NCBI GenBank assembly: GCA_023846275.1
Contig: CM043869.1
Span: forward strand, 17,579,501 to 17,643,500
Length of the DNA: 64,000 nt
Direction of reading: 5' to 3'
Source: Vanilla planifolia
Lineage: Eukaryota > Streptophyta > Magnoliopsida > Asparagales > Orchidaceae
Shown here: in pieces, positions 1-12,600 of the stretch
Numbering within the stretch: position 1 is the stretch's first letter
Layout: each line of letters begins with the position of its first letter
Translations under genes and position numbers: made by a program
Notes under the pieces: generated by a model
What the model was told of the DNA's origin: nothing
The model's input: the letters and a program-made list of their open reading frames with translations, nothing else
Database searches by the model: none

Positions 1-264
1 ATAATAACTTTAATCTAATCATATTAACTTTTTGATAAAACTAGCAAGATGGGCAAATCTAGACTAAACCTATGAAGAAAGCCTTCAGAATCTAAGAGAT
101 TCCATTTTAGTAGATTTAAAGTAAATGATATGAAATGCAAGTTTTTTGAAAGAATATGGAACACAAGTTTTTATCAAATTAATAAAAAAGATAACAAAAA
201 TTATGATCAAGAAACATAAAATGCTTAAGAGAAAATGAACTTAAAAATAACCATATTTTATCAG

Positions 265-288
265 TTATATATATATATATATATATAT
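265..288. repeat. (TA)n microsatellite
   Basis: An uninterrupted TA run of about 12 units, followed by degenerate TGTA/TATG steps to about 330. Confidence 0.85.
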
Positions 289-373
289 GAATGTTTGAAT
301 ATGTGTATGTATATTTGTATGTATATATGAACCTTTTGTAAACATTCATCATAATATAATCTGATAGGACCCC

Positions 374-1080
374 ATAAGCTCATACATCACAAATTTGAAG
401 CCAATTTTTCCTTTCTCAGCTTCAAACTTTTATTGACATGCCTTATAAGTGATTTAATGCTAAAACAAAAACAATCTAATTTCATGAGATGCATATCACA
501 ATTTTAGAACAAAATTCTCTAGTATAGTTGTTGGACTTATATGTACATTTGTGATCAAGTTTATGAGACTTTCAAAATATCCCAAATATGTTTGCATAGA
601 GCAAAAAATTTGGAAGTAAAATTCTTTAGCTTGGGTTTTAAGGATTTTCCTCATATTCAAAACTATGACATCTTCAAAACAAATAGATTTTGCTGGACAT
701 AAAATTGCAGTTTTGAAGCAACGTTTTCCAACCTTGGTATTAGACTCATGGATATACATGATCTCAGAGACTGAAATCTTCAAAACAATTCAATTTCAAC
801 AACTATTCATCACAATTCTGAAACAGAACTCTTTCAATTTAGGTACAAGATTCTTATGAACTTTCACAGATTGAAATTGCAACTTGCAAGACAATTCTAT
901 TTTGAGAGCTAAGTGTCACATTTTAGAATAAAGAAAATTAGCTTCAACATGGAACCCTTGTAGACTTCTCATAATGAAGGCTAGACAAACTTTAAAATAA
1001 TTAAATTTCGTGAGCTATAAATCACAAATTGAATGTAAAAATCTACAATTTAGGCATTAAATTTTTATAGACTTTCCATT
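374..1080. repeat. Degenerate tandem array, about 106-bp period, about 7 units
   Basis: Unit starts near 374, 483, 592, 692, 800, 905 and 1011. Each unit opens with a TGAGCTAnAAATCACAATTT-like block, continues with GAAnCAnAATTCTCnAA-like sequence and TTAGACTTnTATGnACTTTC-like sequence, and closes with an AAAACAATnnAATTT-like block. Units differ by roughly a quarter to a third of positions, so the array is old. It does not code for protein. Confidence 0.65.
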
Positions 1081-1083
1081 TCA

Positions 1084-1395
1084 TTGATACTTTCATTACC
1101 TGAAGTGGAAGTGTTATGCAATAAGCTAGAAATTTTCAACTTCCAACAGAACCATGTCTCGGATCTATTACAAGAAGCTAGACAGTGGGATGTAAACCTG
1201 CAAGAACATCCTTGGCTCTTGCGTGAAAAGGAGAAGAAGCTAAGGGTAGCAAATCAATGGACAAGGGTAAATACCAAGGGCTCATGGGAAACCTTTATCC
1301 TTGACAAAGGCATAAATAGGCTTTGTTTCCTGTGCTATAAATCAAATCATGTGCTCTTCAAAAAAAAAAAAAAAAAAAAAAGAACATTTTGATGC
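1084..1395 (+). pseudogene. Unidentified coding-like fragment ending in a poly(A) run
   Basis: About 100 codons are open on the plus strand, Gln/Glu/Lys-rich and coiled-coil-like (for example LLQEARQW, LLREKEKKL), followed directly by an A run at about 1359-1381. The frame has no ATG at its start. The composition is more protein-like than neighbouring chance frames, and the terminal A run suggests a retroposed transcript piece or the tail of a LINE. I do not recognise the family. It lies immediately 5' of the copia fossil and could belong to an older element. Confidence 0.3.
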
Positions 1396-1471
1396 TATTA
1401 ATCATGAGTTATGGTACTTGAAAAGCATACTGAGGAAAGTAATCCTAGTTTGGAAAACAAATGGAGGATAA

Positions 1472-2215
1472 TTGCGGCCATCTCAAATGCAGAATTGGCA
1501 AGATCCGTGGAAAATAAAAAACCGGCTACAGTGTAATGTACCAAAGCTTAGGGATTTTGAAGATTTGGAGAGGTGGAAAACAGTAGTAATAGCTCATAGT
1601 ATTGCTGAAGTAGCATTTAAATCCATAGTTAATGAATGCGTGAATTATTATAGCTAAAGTAGAATTTAAAGCAATAGCATATGGGATGTGTGAACTATTA
1701 TTGCTGAAGAGGTGAATGGACTATCTTAGGATTCTGTGTTAAGAACCTTCATAGTGATGCCCAGTCAGCTATAAGTATTGCACATTATCTAATACAAAGC
1801 ATGTGAATATTGATGGCATTTTATTTAAAAAAAGAATGAGAAAGAGAAATAGAATTATCATGACCAAGAAAGTTTTAAGGTGCCGGCATCTTTAGCAAAC
1901 CAATTCCTAGATCGGCATTTGAAGCAATAGCTGGAAAGTTGGGAATGTTTGATACAAATTTACTAGAATGAGACAGTGTTACAAAATTATTCCAAACCTT
2001 CCTTTTCGGTTTTATCCTGGTTTCTTATCCTCCGTCATTAGTTAGTTTTCATTTGTTTTCTTTACGTTTTCTTATTATTAAATTAAAGAGATGAGAGTTT
2101 TAAAGTAATATTTTTCTTTCTCTTTAGTAAGAAGCTTTGGGTTGTTTCTTCCCTTCTCTCAATATATGTTCAATATATTGCATACAGTGCTATTAATGAA
2201 AAATAACTAGGATTT
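1472..2215 (+). mobile_element. Ty1/copia retrotransposon fossil: RNase H end and 3' LTR remnant
   Basis: The plus strand shows the C-terminal part of a copia polyprotein: the RNase H region with SxAEVEFKAIA-like and LHSDAQSAISIAH-like signatures, then the usual tail. An LTR-like stretch follows (about 1975-2215) with the typical TCTCTCAATATATGTTCAATATAT end. The RNase H start seems partly duplicated. The element is heavily broken, with many lesions, and its 5' parts (gag, protease, integrase, most of RT) are absent. It lies antisense to coilin. Confidence 0.75.
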
Positions 2216-3544
2216 AAATCTCATTTTGAGACCAAACCCAAAATTACTTAATCAAGTTTATAGCTGCCAAGGCCTTAGATGCAAATATTAAAAGATTAAT
2301 TTAAGTTCATAAGTTCCTAATAAAATTCCACCTTTCACATGTATTTGACTGTCCATCTTTATGAATCCTATTTTAATTTTCGTTTTTGCAAATATTTTAC
2401 TAGTCAAACATACGATTGGAAAAAATAATAATGAATATCAAGTACTAAGATTTAGTTATAATGGAATAGACAATTTGACATAACTGTCCCTTCCAAATTA
2501 TATTCATTGCACAGCTCTATGATCTTTAAAAAATTGGTAGACAATGATTTTTTACTTTGCATATACATGGTTAATTTGATGCCATTCTTGTATGTATGAA
2601 CAGTGTCTGATGTTACATTACATATGTAATAGAAAATGTTGTCTTCAAAAAAGAAATCACCCATCACAGGAACAAGGCTTTGCTATCAGGCTTTATTAAT
2701 CCCACGCCTTTTGCATTCAGGAATGAACTGTATACTTATTTCTCCCAAACATGACAAGGTATGGGTTCTTACTATGTCTAATATATAAAAGGCTAAAAAT
2801 CTCTTTGCAATAACCATTACGAAAAGAGAATAATGATTTTATCACCCCAAAACAACCTAACCAAGTCTTCGATTTCTCAGCGGCATTAGCACCAGCTCAA
2901 CAAATGCTTGCCTATTAACATGGTTAAACAGCTCGCTTATACTTAAGGAACTGCACGCTAGGGCAATAGGATTGAACAAAAAATTCCTAAACATCATTTC
3001 TAAAATATAACGGAGGCAACAACTTAATTGCAATCTAATCAATGTGATAATACATAAACGTGCCTATTATATACTGAAGTGTTTTCGAATCAAATGAATC
3101 ATGTGGCAAGCCACATACAGCTGGAAAAGACCACTGTTACTATAATTTTGCTTCGTATGTCTTCTTTCTAGACGTATACCGTACAGATCATATTAACCAC
3201 GATTTAAATATCAAGAATATAAGCAAAAGTGTAGTTTGTGATTACAAATGAGATTTAATCAACAAGTTTGGTGAATAGCAGCTAGCTTGTTAACGGTTAA
3301 TTGACTAATGCTTGACCAGTTCCAAATTGAAGTTCAAAAGTTCTACAGCAACAAGTGCTGATCTGTATATTTTATACGCTCTCCTCTTCCGGATTACTTC
3401 TATTAATTTGCACTGGAATATAACTGCAATTGCTTGCACAGTGTTAAGTTTTATTTTCTTTTGTAAGCACAAAGAGACCGAAGGAAAACATTTCTGAGCA
3501 TTTGTATCAACAAATCTTGTTTAATATAAGAACAAATGACAAAC

Positions 3545-3683
3545 CTTAGTCGCATCGTCTGTAATATGAATCATAGGATCACAGCAATGGTTGTTGATTT
3601 GATCAATTTGCAGCTCATCAATTAGTGCATCTTTAGTGCTACTAACCTGCTTCTCAGCAATGCTATCCTTCAGTCTCTTTTTT
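3545..3683 (-). CDS. COIL: Coilin exon 4 (probable)
   Basis: 139 nt. The acceptor is a pyrimidine-rich tract ending CTTCCGTCAG; the donor is AAG/GTTTGT. The first base completes the Arg codon of exon 3, and the junction makes a basic cluster KQKRKKRLK, an NLS-like feature usual in this part of coilin. The remaining 40 residues are polar and not strongly conserved, so the call rests on phase, splice signals, strand and position. It ends in phase 0; no exon 5 was found between here and position 1. Confidence 0.75.
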
Positions 3684-6600
3684 CTGACGGAAGAAAAAAA
3701 ACTTAGCACTGTCCATGCAAATTTCAGTTATATCCCAAAGCACACAAATCAGAATAGTCAGAAAGAGGGGAGAGCATAGCCATTTAAAAGCAAAGCATGC
3801 CATCTAAACACTTCTAACACGTGCACCAAACAATCTGAATATTGATAACGGAACACTTCTACAATCTCAGAAGTTTTATTGTAAACCATAAATATAACTT
3901 CGTGCTGGAGAAATGGAACTTGGAAAAAGAATTCACAGAAAGGAAAAACTACAAGGACAAAAAGTGCTATTCTCATGCGAAATCATATTACTAGATTTTG
4001 TCATCTGTTCAAAACTGCAGATCAAAACAAATGCAGCCAAAGTTTAACGCCTAAGAACCAAACTGTGGCATTTTGCACGTACTGTGGCACAGTGCAAAGC
4101 ATATATGGAGGTCCAGGAAGAGCAGAAGGATTTAATTTGTTCTTTATATATAAACTCCTAAGATTATAGCATTCATTAATATTATCCCAAATGAACATTT
4201 GAATACAACTGAGAAAGCTCACTGAGTTGACGTATTGATTTGCAAAAGATTTTAAGTTTGGGATTAGGAATAAGAGTGACAAGAATGTTTTAGAATGGAA
4301 AACTATAGTTAATCACTCAAACTTTAGCTAGACTAGTAATTGACTCGAAATATTTCGAGTTCAATCTTGACCCAATATAACTGACTTGATCCTGTATTTG
4401 GTTTGATTTTAAGTTGGCATTTAATACCCAATTGGGCACTCCTTGCAATTATATATAAATATTATATAATTTTAAAAAAACCAGTGACGCTTCCTTGATC
4501 CAGTGGTTTTGTGGCCTTTTTGACTCAAGTGCTCGAATTTGAACCCCAGCCAAGGGTTTGGATGCCATTCTATTTTGCCCAAAGCCTGATCAAGATTGAA
4601 CAGTGAGGCTCAGGTAACATAGCCCTAACCAGCAACCATTAGATGTGAATCCAATGGCCAACTGAATATCTGTGGGCTTAAAACCCATTATCCTTCTCTT
4701 CCCTGAATCCACTTTTAAATTGGTATCCTCTATTCGCTCATGACATTGTGACATCCGTGCATGTCTCATTTCTGCTGCCATTTGTCCAAATTAATGCATC
4801 CTCAAACCTTAAGCATCTTTTCACAAGGCTACTTCACATCTTAATGAAGTTTCCTACAATCTTGCTAGGCTACTTCACACACAAGTACTTATAAGTTGTG
4901 CAAAACAACAAAAGAAATAATGCTTATTTCCTAACTACTGGGGTTTGTAGCTACCCTTTCATTGGATAATTTTAATAATAAAAAAAGATTTTACTTAACA
5001 ATGTACAATTATTATTTTTCTGATTTATTTTTTAATTCAGAAGTTAAAGAATAATTCAGTCAAATTTTTCAAAATAAGTATTTTCAATAGTAAATCATCA
5101 TACATAAAATCTTTCAATAATACTTAACAACAACATTTCTTAAACCTAAGTTCTATTAATCTGTTTAATATCTTGTGATAATTATATTAAACCACCAATT
5201 AATAACGCATATTCCATATTTTAAGATTCAAATATTTTTGAACCCCAAGAGCCCTAAATTATTATCAATGTTTTGATGATAACAAATCATTTAAGTATTA
5301 TTTGAATGATCTAACTTGTCTATCTAGTGAGTTACAAGGTGAATCATATGTCAAGTAATTTGAGTGATCTTACAATCATGGTTGGAGCTTGAAACAATTT
5401 TGTGCATAAAGGCATTACGTGCTGTTAGAGCCAATTGGTTAATCATTCTAAAGCGCATGTAAGGAATACATCCCAATTTACCATTTTTGAGAGCTTTCCC
5501 TTTACCTCATGCATTTACATTAAATTTAAGAGATATTGCTCAAAATACTTGAGGTTTATATCACTATAGAGTATTAAGAATACTGAGAATACTAGTCCAC
5601 AATACTTAAAGATTTGAAAAATTTTATCAAAAAAACCATCAAGAAGAGATTAAATAATAAAATAATATCATCAAATTGTATGGTGTGAAGCATTTCGATT
5701 GTGGTTAATCCGAAAAAACATCAAATTATTGAGTTGTGATTGATTTGTAAAAAACCTCGATTTGTAATAGGGTTTTTCCACCTGACTGTGACGAAGAAGT
5801 GTTTTGTAGTAGTGGTTCTCAAACTGATTGCTTAAGGGTGAACATAAGTTTTAGTCAAACCAATTGAAAATCTTGTGTCTCTTTCTTTTGCTCATCTTGC
5901 TATTTCTTCTTGCCTTAGTTATCTTATTGTAGCCCTAAGAAGATTTTTTAATTTGATAATCTTGCAACTTCTAAAGGATTTGAAAAAAGGTTGTTATACT
6001 TTTAAGCAAGTTTTAAAAGCTTTAACAGTCTTTGACTTTTGAAAGATTTTCTTTTAATTTGTGAAATACTGATTTAACTCTTCTCTTAGTGTTGCCTTCT
6101 TGAGATCCAACAATATTTTATTTACTTTATCAATTTTTTACTATGGTTTCATTAACCTGTTCAATATTCAATAATAATTATTTTAAACCACCCATTCATA
6201 ACTCATCTCATATTTCAAAATATAAATATTATATTTAATTTTATTATTGTTACTATGGTTTTCATGTAGTTAACATGAAATGTTGCAGAGTAGCACAAAA
6301 CTCAAAAGTACATATTGTGATTTAGTTGTCAAATTTACACTATTTTTAATAATCTATCATTTGCCAAGTAAAGTTTTTGGAAAAATTTCTATTCTAGATG
6401 AACTCAAAATGGATGAAGGTCATTTAATTGTTTTCAAGTCAAGCATCTTTTTTAGTTCGATACCATGTTTGAGCAAGTATTGAATTGAAAATTTTGATTA
6501 TGAGGTGATCCAACTTAGCTTGAACTAAGGTTAACAGTAAAATATAATTCCAAATAGGCTTATTTACTCCACAAGTTCATGATCAAATGAACCATGTAAG

Positions 6601-9600
6601 CTCAATAGACTAAGGTACTTTGGATCTAGGTTGGCAAACAAACATGCACACTCATGTTTGTAGGCCACGGTCATTAACAAGATTGATACTTGGAAAATGA
6701 TGGCATCGACAATGTCAAATTGTTTACCAAGTGAAAAGTGACATAATTTAACCACATGAAGTAATTGTTTTATCACAATTATTTACACAAGCATATAAGA
6801 GGACACAATGTTCAAGCCAATATGAGGTTTCTTGAAAATAAAAAACATCCTTGTATCTATAGTTCAAAGAATTATTACATTAATCAAACTTGATGGATGT
6901 AAACAAACAAATACTTCCACTGAACTTATTGATACAAAATATTTACTAGTTATGTTGACAAATGACAGTAATAAATATATTTATATCTATCTAAGTGTAT
7001 GTGTATATGTGTGTGTGCATATATATATAATGAAACAAACTTCAATTTATATCGATGCCAAAAACAAAAACATGTTGAGCATCCTAAAACTATTTTAGCA
7101 AAATAATCAAGAATAATAGTCAGTACTATATAGATAAATCCATCAAGCATGTTGAATTTCAAAGAAATTTCCATACACTGATTAATCCACAGAAATTCCA
7201 AGTAGAAAATAGGAAAAGAATTACTTAAAGCGCTACTAAATTTGAATTTACTCACCAAAATGAGAACAAATTAAATGAAAATAATTACAAAGACAAAATG
7301 GTGGTTAAGATATGCAAAAGATATTGGTCAGCAACATAAATCAAATGCCATTAATTATTAAGATTAAATGACGAATCTGAAATAGCCAATAAAAAAATAA
7401 TATAAGAATATGCATGATCATACTTTTTTCTATAGTGCAATACAAACAGTTACCTCTTTTGCTTCATCATCACATTGTCACAAGAGGAATTGCCTTCATG
7501 AACTGCATTCTCGGTATGAGAAACTAACTTCTCTTCTTCATTCTTCCCAAACTGTTGTGAATTTTCTTGATACGTCTCATCTACTGCAATTTTATCGCTG
7601 TAAGCCCAAATGTTTGCCTTTGCAATCAGATTATCTTCTAATGCATTTTGAGCATCACAATGTTTGTGGGAGTTCTTCAATTTAACGTCCTTCTTCTTTA
7701 CCCTAGTAAAATAACACATCAAGTTACAACAGCCAATCTCAAGTTATTGTGGGACTACGTATGACTCTGGCGTCAACTCGTTCATATCGTTTTCCATGTA
7801 TAAAAAATAGAAAAATGAAAATGTGCATAAGCCAATCACCATATAAAAGCTAAATCTAAATGCATACTAAACGCAAAAATTGGCATAAATTTTGCAAACT
7901 GAACTGATTTGAAATCAGAAAAAAGTAATAGTCAAACTTACGATAGATTTACAAAATAGAAACTTATCCAAAAAGTTCATGTTATTGCATAAAAGATCCC
8001 AACACATGGTGGATTTAAACTAAAAAACAGCACTATCGAAATACCAGAGTATTCATTTCAACTTAATTGTCCAATGAAGCAAGATCAGGCTGAACATTAT
8101 CAGAAAATGAACCTACAGGAAGTTAGAACTGTAGTTGAGGCCAATTGGAATAGGAACTGCATATAGCAATCAATAATATAGCACTATGCTCTTATCTATC
8201 TTATCATCCATTTACATAAAGGTGCCTTATTAACAATATATACTACGGATTTAATTCTCAGAACTGCAAAAGCACTAGTTTCTTTAGCTATCCCAGAATG
8301 ATGTTAACTTCAGCAGAATAAATATTAAATTCATTGACTCGCAAACAAAATAAAAGATCTGGGCTGTTTTGCCAATAGTTCTGACTTCTCTTGCAAGAAA
8401 CTTAACCAAGACACGCTCATCTTCAAAGGTGATTCACTAGCAAATGGAAACTCACGTCACACAAATAGATGCTAGCATTGGATTTTTAACAAACTCTGAA
8501 AGAAATAGATATTCATTGGATAGAAACCTAACTTTTTTATTCGTTCAGATATCTAGAACGGCTGTGTTGCGTAACATAATCCATTACATGTTGTCAATTT
8601 ATATGCTCGCTTCATTTGCAATGAGATTAATTCCTTCCCCTACCAAACTACTTTGAGATCATTTCTTTTGAATATATTTGCTAGAATTTAAATTTGTTAC
8701 AATGTAATTTAATTCATCATATAATAATAAAATATTGAAACAACCGTCTAGGATATGATTAGAGTATCGCATTTAGATGTACTTCACCATTTCTGACCAT
8801 AAAAGCACAAAAAACATGCCAAATAGTTTCAACAAAAAAATTCATTTCAACATAAACAAGTCAAATAACATTAATATTTAATTGAATCTTATCAACTACA
8901 AGTAATTAATATCAAATTTGCAGTACTCAGTAAATTTTAATAGGATAAAAGATTTAAAAATTATCAAACTAAACATTGAAACCAATTACCAAAATAAAAT
9001 TCATGGAAAAAACTGAAATGATGAAATGGAGCTCCAAACAGAAATAGAAATTCTAGAACCTTTTGCAAGATTTCCAGTAAGCACTTTGCAAAAGTTAATA
9101 GATACTTTAACTAGAGAAAAAAAATATATGCTAAAGACTGAAACTACAACAGCTTTTTGTGGGATTTTTATGATTAATTTAAATAACACCACACGTTTTA
9201 GTTGAACCGGATTGACATTGTCATATTTGCTTTATTTTGTCAATCATTTATCTACTCGTTCAGCTTTATGGTACAGCTGAATGTTTGACTCTAATGATAG
9301 CATATTTTTTGTCAATAATAAAATTGATTTCAAAAAGATTAAAAAAAACATTAATGAAAAGTAACTTGGATATAAAAAATGTCATGTAATAATACATAAA
9401 AGCTCTTTGGAACCATGGAATATTTTTCAAATTGCCATGGTTATTTTCCTTGAAAAAGAAAATCAAGTGTTATACATAGGCAAGCTAATGAAACTATCAC
9501 ATAAATTATAAAATAGGCAAAAAAACAAACAGAATCAAACAATATAGCCAACTAATATTAAGCCAAATACAGGTTTTAAGATGTGATGATACGGCTTCCT

Positions 9601-12600
9601 TTCTTAATGTACCATCAACGACCAAAAAGATAGTGTCCTCAACTTGCAAAACCCATGCAAGGAAGAAGCTAATTAACATCAGCTAGAAGTCGTAAATATA
9701 TCTTCTTCATTTATTTCAAATCAAGAAGAAATGTTCAAATTGATGATGAGCTACACCAATGTTATGGTAACAGCAAAATATACCAGTTAATATGTCCGCA
9801 CTTTGCTGAACACAAGGGCACAAAAGGGATGAACAGTATGTCAACTCAAAAATGGATTGATTGTAATATTCAACAACAAATTAGCTACAATATTTGGTCC
9901 AAAGCCATTAATGGTTAAATGGGATACATTGGATGATAGGCATTTCATGTTACGTTCAGCAAGTGCAAATTTGAACTCAACAAACTATTGGAATCAACTC
10001 AAAGAAGATTAACTGAACAAGAGGTACTAGAAAATTGACATAATAGTACAGATGTCATAATGCTCCAGTAACATGTGGACAAACTGAAATAATTTGGTGC
10101 CCAACATAATGTTCTCCTGAAGTTCCTCCATGTTGATCTGATAGATTCCTGAACCTATTTTTAGCAGCATCCTATTATATTTCATTTCACAAGTGCACCA
10201 ACTGATGAACAGACATGCTAAAATCAGTTCCTTTACTCTATAAAACACTGGATAGAACTGCAAAAAGGAAATAGCAAAAAGAAAAATGCTTAAGAAGAAC
10301 CGATTTCTTTAGAATTTTTTTATTGTGCAAATAAATTTCAAGTTCAATTCATACAGTGAGTGGATTGTAGGCTCATTTACTAGTATACCACTTAAAAGCT
10401 TGCTACACAGCTCGTTACACACCGACCAATTTTTATTAATATACCACTACAGCATCAAAGTCTGATGTAAATGACAATGACCCAAATAGCAGTGGACACC
10501 AAAAATAGTGCTCGAGCAGTAAGTTGTCAAAGGTAATGTCGCATCTGATATTTGATATTTGAGTAATATATTGGTAATAGCAAAGATAAACGAGATATGA
10601 GTAGCTTAGAAAGTTCAAAGAGATACAGTCACAAATAATCCTTATTTAGGATAGTTGACATAATATAAATATTTAAATGTACAATTACATGTGGTTTAAA
10701 CAAAACATTTTGTGAAAAGTACAAGCACAATATTGTGGCAAGATCAAGATACCTTAAATTTAAGCTCCAATTGGCAAACCTGTTCCTCAACTTTGTTTTC
10801 TACCTCAAATCTACTCTTCTGAATTGTATTGATTCAAATTTCGATTGGAAAGAGTTTTGAAGTTAAAGATCCATTCAAAACAGGACACCAGTTGAAGGTT
10901 TTTTTTCTTATCACGATTAGATTTATAATTTATGATTATTTGCTCTCATATACGCAAGAGCTTTACAGCAAATAAAATAAAATATTAGAGACTGATAAAC
11001 CACCTTCCTAATGGCTACTACTTAAGCTGGCTAAGTACTTTTCACTTTTTGACAATAAAGATGGGAACAAAATAACAAAAATCACATTTGAAACCTTAAT
11101 ACTTACATATCACGGTATATTTTCGAAGAGCAACCAATTCCCAATTTGTCCATGTTGAACAAAACAATGGTAGATTAGAAAATAAAACACCTATTCATTT
11201 ATTTACTCTCTATTCCATCATTATAACAACAAAAGAATATCTGATGCCAAAATCAAGCAAAGGATAATGAAAATTCATGTCTGAAATTATCTTTCCCTTC
11301 TATATGTAGCAAAAAGGAAAACAATAGCTATGTGGAAATCCACAAAATAGCATGCTTATCTTTTATATGCTTCACAAAAATTGGGCAAAAGGGGATTTCT
11401 CATAGTAACAACCTATAGCAAGTTTTTTCAAAATGGATAACTATCCCAATTCTTAAAAAAAAAATCCCTCTTGGACATTCCCTTCAATTGTAAGATGATA
11501 TTTTTTTCAAAAGAGGCAAGTAGCATGGGAAATATTAAATCTGTCATTTCTTTAGTCTGATAGATTGAAATGTGCACATTCAAACAACTAATACGATCCT
11601 CCTATTAAGTCAAATATGCCAACTTCTAAATATAGTAATGTAACATTCTCCCTGCACACGAAAATATAACAATTCCCAATGTCTTGATTGGAATTAGAAA
11701 TGTGTTCTGCTCCTTTAAGGACAAATTGGATTTATTTTTAACCAAAAAGAATATGCTACCAACAAACCTGAAATTGTTTTGTGGGTCCATAAACTTTTTC
11801 TGGGGGATCATTGTTTAATCTATATGATTAATTACACTTCAGGAGTAGACATTCCTGATGAAGGAAATAGATTCAGTAGTAGCAGCATGGCTTCTTTTAG
11901 AAAGATGGTCATTATATTGACCACAATTTGATAAATTTAACTTTTCCTCTACTAAGGGAATGTTAATTCATTTGGATCACATGCTTTTGTCATCCTGAGT
12001 GGATCATACACCATTTAATAAGTTAGGAAGCACAACCATAAAACTTTAAGAACACCAACAGTTCCCTCCTCTAAGGAGTCCCAAGTCAATAGTCACATCC
12101 TGCTATGATTATTATATATTATGTGGCTTGAACTTCAAAGCATTACAAGGATCCAACCAACCCAAATGTATTAACAGATATACAGATACACGTCTCAACT
12201 AAATAGTTTTATGAGATTCTCCCAACTTAACGGTTGATAATTATATGGGCTTGAGTTCAGACTGGATTAGTAATTTATAAGAATCCTCAAGAATTAAAGT
12301 TGATGGCTTTGGGGACCTTTTAAGACCAAACTTGGTTGGTTCTACATTTGTAGGCACTGTCAAACTCAATATGAATATGCGTTTGTGAAAGCTCAACCCT
12401 ACTTCTTAAGAGTTTGTGGGTTTGAGAGTTTTTGTCATACATTCAAAGTTTGACAATAAGTATTCAAAGTTTAAAATCCGGTAGCTTTAAAAACTTGGTA
12501 GGTCGATCGGATGGTTTGAAAATCTTTACAAATAATTTAGATTCCAATCATCTGGAATTTCTCTTTGAGTTCTATCTTGTTGCCAACCAAGCAATTTATT

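Larger units (their letters stand above)
1..3544 (-). other. Coilin intron 4 (partial) or distal part of the gene
   Basis: Follows the exon 4 donor GTTTGT at 3544. No phase-0 coilin exon (RNA-processing middle or Tudor-like region) could be found down to position 1, so this stretch is read as an unfinished intron. It holds a 106-bp tandem array, an unidentified coding-like fragment and a copia fossil on the plus strand. The stretch 2220-3540 shows nothing recognisable. Confidence 0.5.
3684..7453 (-). other. Coilin intron 3 (3770 nt)
   Basis: From donor GTAACT at 7453 to the acceptor ending at 3684. It carries a SINE-like segment (4490-4790) and a plus-oriented copia LTR remnant (5269-6112). 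The remainder, including a short TG/TA-rich run at about 6975-7030, is AT-rich with nothing else recognised. Confidence 0.75.

Noticed and set aside
10753-10818. A 66-nt exon-like segment on the minus strand (acceptor CAATTCAG, donor AAG/GTATCT) reading as a Glu/Lys-rich coiled-coil stretch, inside coilin intron 2.
   Set aside because: In the phase required between coilin exons 2 and 3 it brings an early stop, and exons 2 and 3 join perfectly without it. At most it is a poison exon or a chance match.
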